A stretch of 64,000 nt of DNA from Chitinophaga alhagiae. Lineage in GTDB: Bacteria; Bacteroidota; Bacteroidia; Chitinophagales; Chitinophagaceae. Shown one piece after another: positions 49,481 to 59,627 of this stretch (the stretch's first letter is position 1; each line of letters opens with the position of its first letter). The notes below the pieces were generated by a model, which ran no database searches, was not told the DNA's origin, and worked only from the letters and a program-made list of their open reading frames with translations. A program made the position numbers and the translations under genes. The stretch is from NCBI RefSeq assembly GCF_003568665.1, contig NZ_QXMH01000001.1, positions 2,356,001-2,420,000 on the forward strand, in the 5' to 3' direction.

Positions 49481-52196
49481 AACGGTACCGGCCCGGCGCG
49501 GCTTCGTACACCGCCGTTGTGCCGTCTTTCTCTGCCAGCCGCAGCCCTTTTACCCGCTCCGCAGACCGGCCGTTTGCTGTAACAATGCCTGCGCCGGTTA
49601 GCGGCAGGTATACGGTAGCCGTAGTGTTGGCCGGTATTTCCACCTGCAGTTCAAAAGTATTACCTGTTTTGTTCCATTCACTGCGTACCATGCCATACAG
49701 CGTATGATAACCGGCTTTTACGGAAGTAAGGCTGCCGGCCGGTTGCGGGCGTATAGTGATATGGCGGAACGCAACACTGCTGTCTGCCTGCCCGATGCCC
49801 GCCAGCCCCGCATAGAACCACTCCATCAGGTGGCCCAGCATCATGTGGTTGTTAGATACAAAACGGTACGCCTGCCAGGATTCTGTTAGCGCCGTGGCGC
49901 CGTGCGCAAGCTGATAGCCATAACCCGGTACATCTGAGCGGTTGTTCATTTTATAGATCAGTTCAGACTGGCCCGCCGCCTGCAATACGCGCAGCAAGTA
50001 GCTGAAGCCTACCTCCCCGGTGCTGAGACTGTTGTTCCGCTTGGCAATGTCTGCCAGGATGTTCTGCAGTACGGCAGGCCGGTGCTGCTCCGGTACCAGC
50101 CCCATGTACAGCGCCATGGCGTTGGCGGTCTGGCTGCCGGTAGCGTATTGTTGGGTGTCTGCATGAAAAAAGGCCTTGTTGAAATCCTGCTTCACCTTTC
50201 CGGCAAGGTGGGTGTACAGCCGCTCGTCTTGCGGCTTTTGCAGCAATGCGGCGGTGGCGGCCATGATCTGCAGGTCTGCATAATAGGTGGCATAGGCGGT
50301 CAGTTCAATAGGCGTTAGCTGGGAAGGGCCCACGCCTTTCGGGCCAATGTCAAACCAGTCTCCCAGGCCGTGCTTCAACGTATCTGTCAATGATTTTCGG
50401 CCCAGGTAGTCTACATACCGCTGCATCATGTGATAGTTCTCCTCCAGCACCTCCGTGTCTCCATACCACCGGTATACGTCCCAGGGCACAATAACGGCGG
50501 CGCTGCCCCATTCCGGCGAGTCTCTGAAGCCGCCGTGAAATATGGTGTACTCCGGCGCAATGTCCGGCACCAGGCCATTGGGCAACTGTGCGCCGCGCAT
50601 GTCTGCCAGTATTTTTTTGAAGAAGGGGGCCAGTTCGTAATTGTACCGCATGGAATTGCCCATGAGGTGCAGCACCTCCAGCCATCCCAGTTTTTCGCGG
50701 TGGGGGCAATCTGTGAGCACACTGGCCAGGTTGCTCTGTATAGCCCAATGAATGAGCTGGTAGATCTTGTTGAACAGGGTATCCGAGCAGTTGAAGTAAC
50801 CGGCCACGGGGGCGGCATGGCGCGTGTGCAGGCCTTCTATGTTGACAAGCTCCTTGCCCGGCGCGCCGCCTTCTACCTGCAGGTAGCGGAAGCCGTAATA
50901 AGTAAATTGCGGCTGCCATGTTTCCGGGCCGCCGCCTTTCAGCGTGTATGTGTAAAAACTCGGTCCGCCGGAGGCTTGCTGGGTTACCCGGTTGCTGTCA
51001 TCCAGCAGCTCGCCGGGTGTGATGCGTATCACTGTGCCCCTGGCGCCCTGCACGGTGATGCGCGGTATGCCCGAAGCATTTTGCCCCAGGTCATATACCC
51101 ACACGTCGGGCTTGGGCTGGCGGATGTTTTGCGTACGGAGCGTATCCATGATGCGGAGCGGTTCCATCATCTGGCTGGTGAGTACCGGCGGGCCTTTTAC
51201 GGCAATGGCATTTTTCCAGCCGCGGGCATCAAAGGCCGGTGTGCTCCAGCCGGGTTGCTCCAGGCGGGCGTCATAACTTTCCCCGCCGTAAATGCTGGAG
51301 TAGGTGATGGGGCCGGGGGCCGTTTGCCAATCTGTTCCGCTCATCACATTTTCTTCCGTTCCATCTTCATAGACCAGCAACAACCGGCAGATCATTTTCG
51401 GGTAACCGAAAGAACCGGTCAGCTTGCGGTAACGCTCGCGCGGTATGTGATAAAAGCCGTTGCCCAGCATTACGCCCAGGGTGTTTTCTCCGCCCCGCAG
51501 CTCCCGTGTGAGGTCAAAGCTGAGGTATTGCGCCTGCTGCCGGTACTGCACCCAGCCCGGGTCCAGAAAGTGATCTCCCTGTTTTTCCCCGTTGAGGAAC
51601 AGGTCAAAATGGCCCAGCCCGGAAATAAAGATGGTGGCCTGTTTCAGCGGTTTTGAAACCGTAAATGTTTTGCGCAGGAGGGGCAATGTATTTTTGCCCG
51701 GCCCCCAGGCCGCTTGTCCGGCGCCGTGTACGGCGGGTACCCGCACTTCCGCGGCAGGGATGTCTTCATAAGCTATCCATTGCGCGCCTTGCCAATGCTG
51801 CGGTTCCGGCAGCCCCATTTGCCAGCAGGCCGTTTCGCTCCAGCGGGAGCGTTTGCCTTTGCCGTTCCAGTAACGCACTTTCCAGTAATACTTTTTGGCG
51901 GGCTGCAGCGTTTGGCCGTTGTAAGGTATTTGTATGGAAGCCGCGCCAGGCACCTTGCCGGAGTTCCACATGCCGGCCTCGCCGTGTGTGAGGGCCGCGG
52001 AATCTTCAGCTACCATTACCTGCCAGGCCGTTTGTTCCGTATTGCGCCGGTCCGGTGTTATTTCCCAGGAAAGGCGCGGTTGCAGCGCGGTAACACCCAA
52101 AGGGTCTTTGCGGTACTCGCAGCGGAGCTGCACGGGCTGAGACAGTAATCTGCCGTTGGCCAGCAACAGCAGCGCCAGCATCATCAGTTTTTGCAT
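49467..52196 (-). CDS. Alpha-L-rhamnosidase, GH78
   Basis: A 909-residue exported enzyme that removes terminal alpha-L-rhamnose. The signal peptide is MQKLMMLALLLLANGRLLSQ. N-terminal beta-sandwich domains (one fibronectin III-like, about 20-130, then a carbohydrate-binding-like domain) precede the (alpha/alpha)6 catalytic domain. The GH78 signature is DCPHREKLGW (about 494-503), with acidic residues in the following helices and ALTESWQAYRF later. A C-terminal beta-sandwich completes it. It starts 5 bp after the GH106-like gene, so the two form an operon. Confidence 0.94.
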   Translation of the reverse strand: MQKLMMLALLLLANGRLLSQPVQLRCEYRKDPLGVTALQPRLSWEITPDRRNTEQTAWQVMVAEDSAALTHGEAGMWNSGKVPGAASIQIPYNGQTLQPAKKYYWKVRYWNGKGKRSRWSETACWQMGLPEPQHWQGAQWIAYEDIPAAEVRVPAVHGAGQAAWGPGKNTLPLLRKTFTVSKPLKQATIFISGLGHFDLFLNGEKQGDHFLDPGWVQYRQQAQYLSFDLTRELRGGENTLGVMLGNGFYHIPRERYRKLTGSFGYPKMICRLLLVYEDGTEENVMSGTDWQTAPGPITYSSIYGGESYDARLEQPGWSTPAFDARGWKNAIAVKGPPVLTSQMMEPLRIMDTLRTQNIRQPKPDVWVYDLGQNASGIPRITVQGARGTVIRITPGELLDDSNRVTQQASGGPSFYTYTLKGGGPETWQPQFTYYGFRYLQVEGGAPGKELVNIEGLHTRHAAPVAGYFNCSDTLFNKIYQLIHWAIQSNLASVLTDCPHREKLGWLEVLHLMGNSMRYNYELAPFFKKILADMRGAQLPNGLVPDIAPEYTIFHGGFRDSPEWGSAAVIVPWDVYRWYGDTEVLEENYHMMQRYVDYLGRKSLTDTLKHGLGDWFDIGPKGVGPSQLTPIELTAYATYYADLQIMAATAALLQKPQDERLYTHLAGKVKQDFNKAFFHADTQQYATGSQTANAMALYMGLVPEQHRPAVLQNILADIAKRNNSLSTGEVGFSYLLRVLQAAGQSELIYKMNNRSDVPGYGYQLAHGATALTESWQAYRFVSNNHMMLGHLMEWFYAGLAGIGQADSSVAFRHITIRPQPAGSLTSVKAGYHTLYGMVRSEWNKTGNTFELQVEIPANTTATVYLPLTGAGIVTANGRSAERVKGLRLAEKDGTTAVYEAAPGRYRFSIK

Positions 52197-52201
52197 GTGG
52201 T

Positions 52202-55200
52202 CTATTTCGAATATTGTACAATGCTGAAATCTTCCATCAGCCCATAGTCATACAGGTCATAGTCTTTACCGGGCGGGTAATGTTTGATGTTACGCCAGTG
52301 CCAGGGACTGACAAGCCCGGGCTTAGGCTGGTTGTGATGCGGCCCCAGCAAGTTTTTCAGGCTGCCGGTTACCGTTACTTCCACCACGTTGCGGCCTTGG
52401 CGGAGCAGCGGCGTAATGGCCAGCGTGTCCGGTTCGGAAAAAATGATGCCCGCTTTTTTGCCGTTCACCGTAACATGGGCTACCGTGCCTTTCCAGGCGC
52501 CGAGCTGTACAGCGTATGTTCCGTTCAGCGTGTTCAACGTTACCGTTTTACGGTAAGTGATGTTGTGGCCGTACAACGGCAGCCCCTGTTCTTTCCAGCT
52601 GCCGGTTTGCAGCGGGGCAGGCGGCACTATCTGCCAGCCTTTGGCGGCAGCGGCCAGGTTGAAATCTCCCAATATGTACACAGGTTCTATTTCCGCATGT
52701 ATGCTCATGGGGGCTATGGCAAGGGTAACGGTATTTTCGCCGGGTTTGAGCAGGTGGCCAATGGAGAACGTGCCAAAAGCCCTGTCCAGCCACCATTGCC
52801 CTTTTACCGGCTGCACCGGAGTGCCGTTCACCAGTACGTTGCTCCAGAGGCCGGGCCGTTCTACTACGGCGGTGATGTTGTTCAGGGGTACGCCCTGGCT
52901 GACGGTAAACCGGTAGGTAGCGGTAAAACCGGTGCCTGTGGAGAAAGTATCTTTTTCGTTGATGCGGTCTTTGAACTGCACTTCGTGGTTCCATGGGTTG
53001 CCGCTGCTGAAGCCGTAGTGTTTGAAAACAATATCTGCCGCCATGGTCACGTGCTGGTCTTTCATCAGCGTGTCCGCAAAAGTTACATCGCAGAAATCTA
53101 TCATCAGCGTATTGTTTTCAGGCCGCAGCGCCTGGCTGGGAGGAGCGGGCAAAATATGCCCTTTTGCGGGCAAAGGATGCGGGGCAAAGCCGGTTTGCCG
53201 GTGGCCGGCTGCAAACAGCAGCATGCTGCCCGCAGGCGGTATGGAAAAGTTCACCGTAATGCTGCCGCCCTCTTCCTGTTCAGGGTAGTTGGTGATGCTG
53301 CCGGAGAAAAGGTTGAGCAGCAGGGCGTCTTTGCCTTTTATTTTCAGTCGCCCGGTGGAAGCATGTTCCATGCTGGAATTAACGAGAAAAACAAGCTGCC
53401 CGTCATCCAGCCTTCTGCGCTGGTGAAAAAGATTGCCGCCAATGGAGTCTCCCTGCTGCGCGGTGATCTCAAAATCTGCGGCCTGGAAATGTTGCCGTAT
53501 GGCGCCGGCCGTTAACGCCGGCTGCACCGGCAGTTGCAACGTTTGCGATGGCAGCGGGCGGCCGTCTGTGAATTGCAGGTTCTCAAAAAGCAGCACCTTT
53601 CCGCCCGCCGCCACGTAAGCCTGCAATAACGCTAACGTAGGGGCATTGATATTTTCCATGCCGGGCGGGACCACCACGGTGGTATAGGCTCTTTGCCCCA
53701 CCACAAAACGCCCGCCGTCCACTTTGCCATGGTGGCGGATGATGTCTTCCGAGCCCAGGTCGTATTCTACCTGGGCTTTCTCCAGGCGGGTCACAAATGT
53801 TTGAAAACTTTGCCCTATTTCCTCAAACCGCTGGTGGCGTTTATTGCGGGCATAATACATCCATGCGGAGGTGGTGGGCTCTATGACCAGTATTTCGTTG
53901 TGCTGGCTGCCCTGGCTTAGCGCCATGGAAAGCCGTGCATAATAACGGTTTAACGGCGTGTAGTGTTCCCACCAGGCGTTCTGGTAAGAGAACGTAGGCG
54001 GATAGTCTCCCTTGCGGGCGCCGGCCAGCGTCATCCAGGAGAGATGCTGGTTCAGGAAGTTGACACCCAGCACAAACTCCCAGTCCGCCAGCCGCTTCAT
54101 GTCTTTAAAGGTCAGTTCCCAACCGCCGCCGCCGTAAGTTTCACTGAGCGTTCTTGTTTTATTCAGCTGGTTGGCCACGCTGCTCAGTTCCTTTACCGAA
54201 CGGATGTTGCCAAACTGCGCGTTCGGGCTTGTTTCATTGAACTGGTTGAAGAGCATGTCTATCCCTGGCTGCTGGTGCCAGGCGTAGCCGGCCATATTAT
54301 CCGGCCCGAAGTTGGGGTTGGGCCAGGCGTGCTCCCAATAGTGGCCAGTCCATTTGAGGCCGTGTTTTTCCGTGTAGGCGTGCATGGGTTTGAACCAGCG
54401 GTCTATGAACAGTTGCAGTAATACCTGCTGGTAATTATGGCGTACTTCTTTCCAGTTGCCTGTTTCGTCAAACAGGGAGGGAAGGTGCGGCTGCAGATCA
54501 TATCCCCAGGTTTGCCGGAAGGTGCTGAACAGGTCTGGCGTCCAGCGGATGGTATGGGCGCCTTCCGTTTGAATGCTGGGCTCATCCGAAAAAATTCCCT
54601 GTACCGTATGGCCAAATTCTTTTCCGATGGTTTGTTCATAACCTTTCATGGTCAGTTCCAGGAATTTTTCCGTAACGCCTTTCACCATCAGGTCTACATA
54701 AGAAAACCCGCCGTACCAGCCTGATTTGCCGTAGTATATTTTTTTGAAAAGGTAGTAGCTCCCTTTTTTTCCCTGCTCTGCCCGCATAGTGGCCGTAATA
54801 TCCGTACAATGGCCGCTCTCTTCTTTCAGGCATATAAACACATCTTTGGTATCTGCGGGCAGTTGTTCCACCTTGCTGATCTGGAGCATCTGCCCCTGGT
54901 TATAAGACCCGGGCATCTGGTCAGGTACGTGACCACCGGCAAAGCCGCTGGGGTAGGAGTTTTCATCGTATATCCAGATGTGCAGGCCCAGGGCTTTCCC
55001 TTTGGCCACGGAGTAGCGGTACAGTTCCGTCCACTCAGTGGAAAGGTAGGGTGTAATGAGGCCGGGGCGGGGGTGGATGATGGCGCCGCCAAACCCCTTG
55101 TCTTTAAAGTCGGCCAGCATGGCGTCTATTTCCGCTTTCGTGATCCGGGTGTTCCATACCCATAGCGGTGCGCTGCCGTATTGTTTGCCGGGCGTGGCAA

Positions 55201-55303
55201 ATTGCTGCTGCAGCTGCCGGAAGGTGTGGCCGGTTTGCTGGGCATGGCCGGCCAGCGCCAGCAACACGCAGGCAGCGAGGAGCCTTAACCTGTTTGTTCG
55301 CAT
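52202..55303 (-). CDS. Glycoside hydrolase, GH106-like (rhamnosidase-type)
   Basis: A 1033-residue secreted protein with a signal peptide (MRTNRLRLLAACVLLALAGHAQ). The N-terminal catalytic part resembles the GH106 clan: PLWVWNTRITKAEIDAMLADF, GFGGAIIHPRPG and the later GIFSDEPSIQTEG with acidic residues suited to catalysis. The C-terminal 250 residues are galactose-binding-like beta-sandwich domains (IAPMSIHAEIEP, VTVNGKKAGIIF). It is more distant from classic GH106 than the protein at 60035, so rhamnosidase activity is likely but not certain. It is divergent from an AraC regulator and co-directional with GH78. Confidence 0.82.
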   Translation of the reverse strand: MRTNRLRLLAACVLLALAGHAQQTGHTFRQLQQQFATPGKQYGSAPLWVWNTRITKAEIDAMLADFKDKGFGGAIIHPRPGLITPYLSTEWTELYRYSVAKGKALGLHIWIYDENSYPSGFAGGHVPDQMPGSYNQGQMLQISKVEQLPADTKDVFICLKEESGHCTDITATMRAEQGKKGSYYLFKKIYYGKSGWYGGFSYVDLMVKGVTEKFLELTMKGYEQTIGKEFGHTVQGIFSDEPSIQTEGAHTIRWTPDLFSTFRQTWGYDLQPHLPSLFDETGNWKEVRHNYQQVLLQLFIDRWFKPMHAYTEKHGLKWTGHYWEHAWPNPNFGPDNMAGYAWHQQPGIDMLFNQFNETSPNAQFGNIRSVKELSSVANQLNKTRTLSETYGGGGWELTFKDMKRLADWEFVLGVNFLNQHLSWMTLAGARKGDYPPTFSYQNAWWEHYTPLNRYYARLSMALSQGSQHNEILVIEPTTSAWMYYARNKRHQRFEEIGQSFQTFVTRLEKAQVEYDLGSEDIIRHHGKVDGGRFVVGQRAYTTVVVPPGMENINAPTLALLQAYVAAGGKVLLFENLQFTDGRPLPSQTLQLPVQPALTAGAIRQHFQAADFEITAQQGDSIGGNLFHQRRRLDDGQLVFLVNSSMEHASTGRLKIKGKDALLLNLFSGSITNYPEQEEGGSITVNFSIPPAGSMLLFAAGHRQTGFAPHPLPAKGHILPAPPSQALRPENNTLMIDFCDVTFADTLMKDQHVTMAADIVFKHYGFSSGNPWNHEVQFKDRINEKDTFSTGTGFTATYRFTVSQGVPLNNITAVVERPGLWSNVLVNGTPVQPVKGQWWLDRAFGTFSIGHLLKPGENTVTLAIAPMSIHAEIEPVYILGDFNLAAAAKGWQIVPPAPLQTGSWKEQGLPLYGHNITYRKTVTLNTLNGTYAVQLGAWKGTVAHVTVNGKKAGIIFSEPDTLAITPLLRQGRNVVEVTVTGSLKNLLGPHHNQPKPGLVSPWHWRNIKHYPPGKDYDLYDYGLMEDFSIVQYSK

Positions 55304-55422
55304 CGTGGTATACTGTTAACGTCTGTGCATAATTGCTCATGCTAAAAGTAACAAGGCGGTCGGGATGACGCCTATATAAACTACAGGATTTTTTGTACTT
55401 TTTGACATTAATAGCCACGTGT

Positions 55423-56331
55423 ATGAAGAATTTCAGAAAGTATTTCACGGTTACTTCGCTGGAAGAAAAATGGGGGCTTTACCTCACTACCACCGGTTGC
55501 AACAGAATAGAACCGGCAGATGCCAAAACATATCCCGCCACGCGGGAGCACCCTTCCAGCCACGCCTTTACCTGGAAAACGGGGCGCACGCTCAAAGAGT
55601 ACCAGCTGGTGTACATTACCTCCGGTACCGGTGTATTCGAGTCCGCGAACAGACCGCCGCAACCGGTATACGGCGGCACCTGTTTTTTATTGTACCCCGG
55701 TATGTGGCACCGGTACAAGCCGCATGAAAATTCAGGATGGACGGAGTACTGGATAGGCTTTAAAGGGTATTACCCGGACAACTTCATGAAGCAGGATTTT
55801 TTCAGGAACAGCGGCCCGGTAATAGAACTGGGAGCGGATGAGGAAATACTGATCCTCTTCCACAAGCTGTTTGACACGGTGGAAGAAGGGCAGTTAGGTT
55901 ACCCGCAGGTGCTGTCTTCCATTCTGCTGGAAATTATGGCGCGCATACATAGCCATTCTTACTACGGCCAGCAGCATAACGATCAGGAAGAGAGCCTGGT
56001 GCTGAAAGCAAAATTCCTGATGCGGGAGGCCATTGAAGAATCTACCCATATTGAAGACATTGTGAAAGAGCTGCCCGTCAGCTATTCCAAATTCCGGAAA
56101 ATGTTCAAGCAGGTTACCGGCGAATCTCCCAATCAGTATTACCTGAACCTGCGCCTCAAAAAAGCCAGGCACCTGCTTGATTCCACGCATTTGCCGGTAA
56201 ACGAGGTGGCATACCAGACCGGTTTTGAATCTGTATTTTATTTTTCAAGGTTGTTCAAGAAAAAACACGCCATATCTCCCAAAGCCTACCGGGAGCAGGA
56301 AAAGGGTAAAGGCGCCAAAGAGGCGCGCTGA
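55423..56331 (+). CDS. AraC-family regulator with cupin sensor domain
   Basis: A 302-residue regulator with an N-terminal cupin sensor (about 30-170, with LVYITSGTGVFES and LLYPGMWHRYKPHENSGW) and a C-terminal AraC double HTH (about 205-300, EVAYQTGFESVFYFSRLFKKKH). The cupin His-containing motif is as in AraC and RhaR-type sugar sensors. It is divergent from the GH106-like/GH78 operon and so probably controls it. A TTG 30 bp upstream could be an alternative start. Confidence 0.88.
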   Translation: MKNFRKYFTVTSLEEKWGLYLTTTGCNRIEPADAKTYPATREHPSSHAFTWKTGRTLKEYQLVYITSGTGVFESANRPPQPVYGGTCFLLYPGMWHRYKPHENSGWTEYWIGFKGYYPDNFMKQDFFRNSGPVIELGADEEILILFHKLFDTVEEGQLGYPQVLSSILLEIMARIHSHSYYGQQHNDQEESLVLKAKFLMREAIEESTHIEDIVKELPVSYSKFRKMFKQVTGESPNQYYLNLRLKKARHLLDSTHLPVNEVAYQTGFESVFYFSRLFKKKHAISPKAYREQEKGKGAKEAR

Positions 56332-56332
56332 A

Positions 56333-57745
56333 CTAACATACTTTGATGATCTCCATTTGCAGGATGTGGGCCAGCTTTTCCAGCTTGTGATAAATATGCC
56401 CTGTACCGGCGGCGCAGTGATGCGCCGGGCCGTGGCTGTTCCACCGTTCCATAAAAGCTTTTGCGCCGCAGGAAAAACGGTACCGGCTGTTGGTATTGCC
56501 TATTTCAAGAATAGGGCCCGCCACAGATTCTCCTTCCGCTACCAGCAGGAAAAGTTCGTTACGGTCGTTTTCCACTACAGACAGCAGGGTTACCGGCCCG
56601 TGTTTGACAGACATCTCTACAGACAGACCTTTGCCTACTTTGCCGTGGTATACGCGTAGCGGCTTTACTTTTATTTTCCCTTCCGCAATGCCGATATGGC
56701 CGGGGCCATCGTGCCCCATCAACACTACATCATCTTTATAGTCTACCGCATAATATTCCGTAAAGGAACCGCCGCAACCAAAACTGTCCATGATCTTCAT
56801 GGCCTGCGCATTCTTGATCTCGTATTCTCCGGCCACGGGAATGCCCCTGGCGGTAAGCAGGGAATTGCCCACAATAATGGAGCTGATGGTGTCTTTATTT
56901 TCCGGGATGCCGGTGCCTTTGTAATAATAGGCCAGCGAGCCGAGCTTGTATTGGGCGGTCAGCATGTCAAGGGCCACGCTGGTAACGGCCGCTTTCCGTA
57001 TTTCCGCGGGGTCGCAATCCGGCTGCATGTCGAACGCGGCCTGAAATTCCTGTATGCGTTCGTCTGCCTGCTGCGGGGTTACTTCCCGGCGGAGGGCGGA
57101 AAGCTCGTCCACTTCCAGCAATTCAATGTGCCCGCCAAAGTATTTGTATTGCAGGGTAAGATCGCTGTAAATGTCCAGCATGCCGCTGTAATAGTGGCCC
57201 ATGGCGCCAAGGCGGTTGTTATTCATGGTATGCGCTACCCTGGCCGCTTCCACCCAGGCTGCAATTTCGTTCCAGCAGCTTTCTTCCTGCAGCATGCCGG
57301 TTACCTGGTGAAAGCGCACGCCGGTACGTTTGAACACGTTGGCTATTTCAGGTACCGGGCAGGCGCCGCAATGGGCCAGCCATTCTCCTGTCATCTGCAC
57401 ACGGTCTCCCAACTGGTTGAAACTTTGGTAGCCGATGGCTTCGCCGGGTGTGAGGTTGAGAATGATCACCGGGGCGCGGTGCTGCCTGATCACAGGTAGT
57501 ACAGTAGAGGAAAGGGCATAGGTAGGTACATACAGGAAGATGATGTCCGCATCGCCGGTGCGCAGCTTTTTACCGGCCTCGAAGGCTTTGTCTGCCGTAT
57601 CTACCAGGCCGAGGTCCAGTACGCCGCCGTGAATTTCTTCCAGTCTTTGCCGGATGTATTGATGATATTGGAGAAGCCGGTTGTGTAAACCTTCAAATTG
57701 ATGCCAGTATTCTTCCAGTCCTACGCTGAACAATCCTATTTGCAT
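56333..57745 (-). CDS. L-fucose/L-arabinose isomerase family protein
   Basis: A 470-residue protein of the fucose/arabinose isomerase fold. N-terminal IGLFSVGLEEYWHQFEGL, the central GLVDTADKAFEAG and DIIFLYVPTYALS, and the C-terminal DSFGCGGSFTEYYAVDY and MGHDGPGHIGI (candidate Mn2+ ligands) are visible. The true substrate cannot be told: arabinose and fucose are both released from pectin. It converges on the AraC gene with a 1-bp gap and is divergent from the GH9 gene. The ATG at 57745 is preferred over a 14-codon extension. An imperfect palindrome TCCTAA-AG-TTAGGA (57754-57767) lies 8 bp upstream of its start. Confidence 0.82.
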   Translation of the reverse strand: MQIGLFSVGLEEYWHQFEGLHNRLLQYHQYIRQRLEEIHGGVLDLGLVDTADKAFEAGKKLRTGDADIIFLYVPTYALSSTVLPVIRQHRAPVIILNLTPGEAIGYQSFNQLGDRVQMTGEWLAHCGACPVPEIANVFKRTGVRFHQVTGMLQEESCWNEIAAWVEAARVAHTMNNNRLGAMGHYYSGMLDIYSDLTLQYKYFGGHIELLEVDELSALRREVTPQQADERIQEFQAAFDMQPDCDPAEIRKAAVTSVALDMLTAQYKLGSLAYYYKGTGIPENKDTISSIIVGNSLLTARGIPVAGEYEIKNAQAMKIMDSFGCGGSFTEYYAVDYKDDVVLMGHDGPGHIGIAEGKIKVKPLRVYHGKVGKGLSVEMSVKHGPVTLLSVVENDRNELFLLVAEGESVAGPILEIGNTNSRYRFSCGAKAFMERWNSHGPAHHCAAGTGHIYHKLEKLAHILQMEIIKVC

Positions 57746-57753
57746 GTTTTTGA

Positions 57754-57767
57754 TCCTAAAGTTAGGA
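57754..57767. promoter_or_regulatory. Palindrome upstream of the isomerase gene
   Basis: TCCTAA (57754-57759) and TTAGGA (57762-57767) are inverted copies around AG. The palindrome sits in the 145-bp divergent gap before the GH9 gene and could be an operator or an RNA stem near the isomerase start. Confidence 0.3.
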
Positions 57768-57890
57768 ATGGCGGGTATGCGTGGCATGCCCTATTTGGCC
57801 GGATGCATGTGTTTTTTGATATGAATTGCCGGGGCAAAGCAGTATCTTTCATAGCGGCCGCAGGCAGACTGCGGCAAACAAATAATTACG

Positions 57891-59627
57891 ATGAAAGGCA
57901 CGTCTGTTGCAAGTATGCTATTACTGCTTTCTTTTTCCGCGTTTGCCCAAAGCGCGCAGGTCCGGCTGAACCAGGCCGGGTTTTACACCTCCGCGCCCAA
58001 AACAGCGTTGGTAACCGGGCGTGTAGCCGCCACCGCGTTCTATGTGCTGGCCGCAAACGGGAAAGATACCGTGTTTACAGGGCAGTTGGGTGAAGAAAAA
58101 CAGTCTGCCTATTCTTCTACCACTACCAGGGCGGCAGATTTTTCCGCCTTGCAAAAGAAGGGCCGCTTTATGTTGGCGGTGCCCGGAGCGGGGCGCTCCT
58201 ATACTTTTGAGATAGGGGATAACGCGGCTGCGCAAACGGCTATTGCATCACTGAAAGGGTACTACTACCAGCGTGCTTCCATGCCGCTGGAAGAGCGGTA
58301 CGCCGGCACATGGCACCGCCCCGCCGGCCATCCAGACACCGCCGTGCTCATACATGCTTCGGCAGCAGACGGCCACCGGCCGGAGGGTGCGGTTATAGCA
58401 GCTTCCGGCGGCTGGTATGATGCGGGCGACTATAATAAATACATCGTCAATTCTGGCATTACCATGGGTACGCTGCTTGCCGCGTATGAAGATTTTCCCG
58501 CCTGGTTCAAAAATGTACGCACCAACATCCCGGAAAGCGGCAACGCCGTGCCGGACCTGCTGGATGAGGTGATCTACAATCTCCGCTGGATGCTGACCAT
58601 GCAAAGCCCGGACGACGGCGGGGTATACCACAAGTGTACCAATGCCACGTTTGATAAAATGATCATGCCGGCCATGGCAACGGCGCCGCGGTACGTTGTG
58701 CAGAAAAGCACCGCTGCCGCACTTGATTTTGCGGCTGTAACAGCGCAGGCCGCCCGCGTGCTGCGCGCGTTTGAAAAAGAGCTGCCGGGGTTGGCAGACA
58801 GTTGCCGCCGTGCCGCCGGAAAGGCCTGGGAGTGGGCGGTACAGCACCCGGCCGTAACATATGAGCAGGACCGGCTCAATGAGCAGTTCAAGCCCGCCAT
58901 TTCAACCGGGGCGTATGGAGACCGGCACTTTGCCGATGAATGGCTGTGGGCTGCGGCGGAGCTGTACGTTACCACGCGGCAGGAACAATACCGCGCCGTG
59001 GTGGAAAGGCATTTGAATGACAGCGTGGGCCTGCCTACCTGGTCTAACGTAGGCATGCTGGCGTATTATACATTACTGCGCCAGGGAAACAGATTGGCGG
59101 CCCCTTTAAAAAGCCGTGTGATCAGTATGGCAGACAGGTACATTGAAAAAGCGCAGAACAATGCTTTTGGTACGGTTATGGGCCAGTCTGCCCGCGATTT
59201 CAACTGGGGCGGCAATGCCAATGCGGCCAACCAGGGAATTTTGCTGGTGCGGGCCTACCTGTTGACCGGTAACAAAAAGTATATTGATTATGCGTTGACC
59301 AATTTTGACTACCTGCTGGGCCGCAATGCCACCGGGTATTCTTTTGTAACAGGCGTTGGCAGCAAAACCCCCATGTTCCCGCATCACCGCCCCTCCATTG
59401 CAGATGGTATTGCAGCGCCCGTGCCCGGCTTGCTGGCCGGCGGCCCCAACAAGGGCATGCAGGATAAATGTGTATATGCGTTTACCGAAACGGAAACGGC
59501 CTATGAGGATGTTGAATGTTCCTACGCGTCTAACGAGATCGCCATTAACTGGAATGCGCCGCTGGTGTACCTGGCGCATGCACTGGAGGCGTTGAAAGAA
59601 AAAGTTGGGTATACGGCCGGGAAATAG
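57891..59627 (+). CDS. Glycoside hydrolase family 9 (endoglucanase-type)
   Basis: A 578-residue secreted enzyme. A signal peptide (MKGTSVASMLLLLSFSAFAQ) is followed by an N-terminal Ig-like domain (about 20-105, VRLNQAGFYTSAPKTAL) and an (alpha/alpha)6 GH9 domain. The catalytic base aspartates are Asp177 and Asp180 (GGWYDAGDYNKY) and the acid is Glu549 (YASNEIAINW). GH9 members usually cut beta-1,4-glucans; a xyloglucan or glucan associated with pectin is a reasonable substrate here. No type IX secretion C-terminal domain is seen. Confidence 0.92.
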   Translation: MKGTSVASMLLLLSFSAFAQSAQVRLNQAGFYTSAPKTALVTGRVAATAFYVLAANGKDTVFTGQLGEEKQSAYSSTTTRAADFSALQKKGRFMLAVPGAGRSYTFEIGDNAAAQTAIASLKGYYYQRASMPLEERYAGTWHRPAGHPDTAVLIHASAADGHRPEGAVIAASGGWYDAGDYNKYIVNSGITMGTLLAAYEDFPAWFKNVRTNIPESGNAVPDLLDEVIYNLRWMLTMQSPDDGGVYHKCTNATFDKMIMPAMATAPRYVVQKSTAAALDFAAVTAQAARVLRAFEKELPGLADSCRRAAGKAWEWAVQHPAVTYEQDRLNEQFKPAISTGAYGDRHFADEWLWAAAELYVTTRQEQYRAVVERHLNDSVGLPTWSNVGMLAYYTLLRQGNRLAAPLKSRVISMADRYIEKAQNNAFGTVMGQSARDFNWGGNANAANQGILLVRAYLLTGNKKYIDYALTNFDYLLGRNATGYSFVTGVGSKTPMFPHHRPSIADGIAAPVPGLLAGGPNKGMQDKCVYAFTETETAYEDVECSYASNEIAINWNAPLVYLAHALEALKEKVGYTAGK

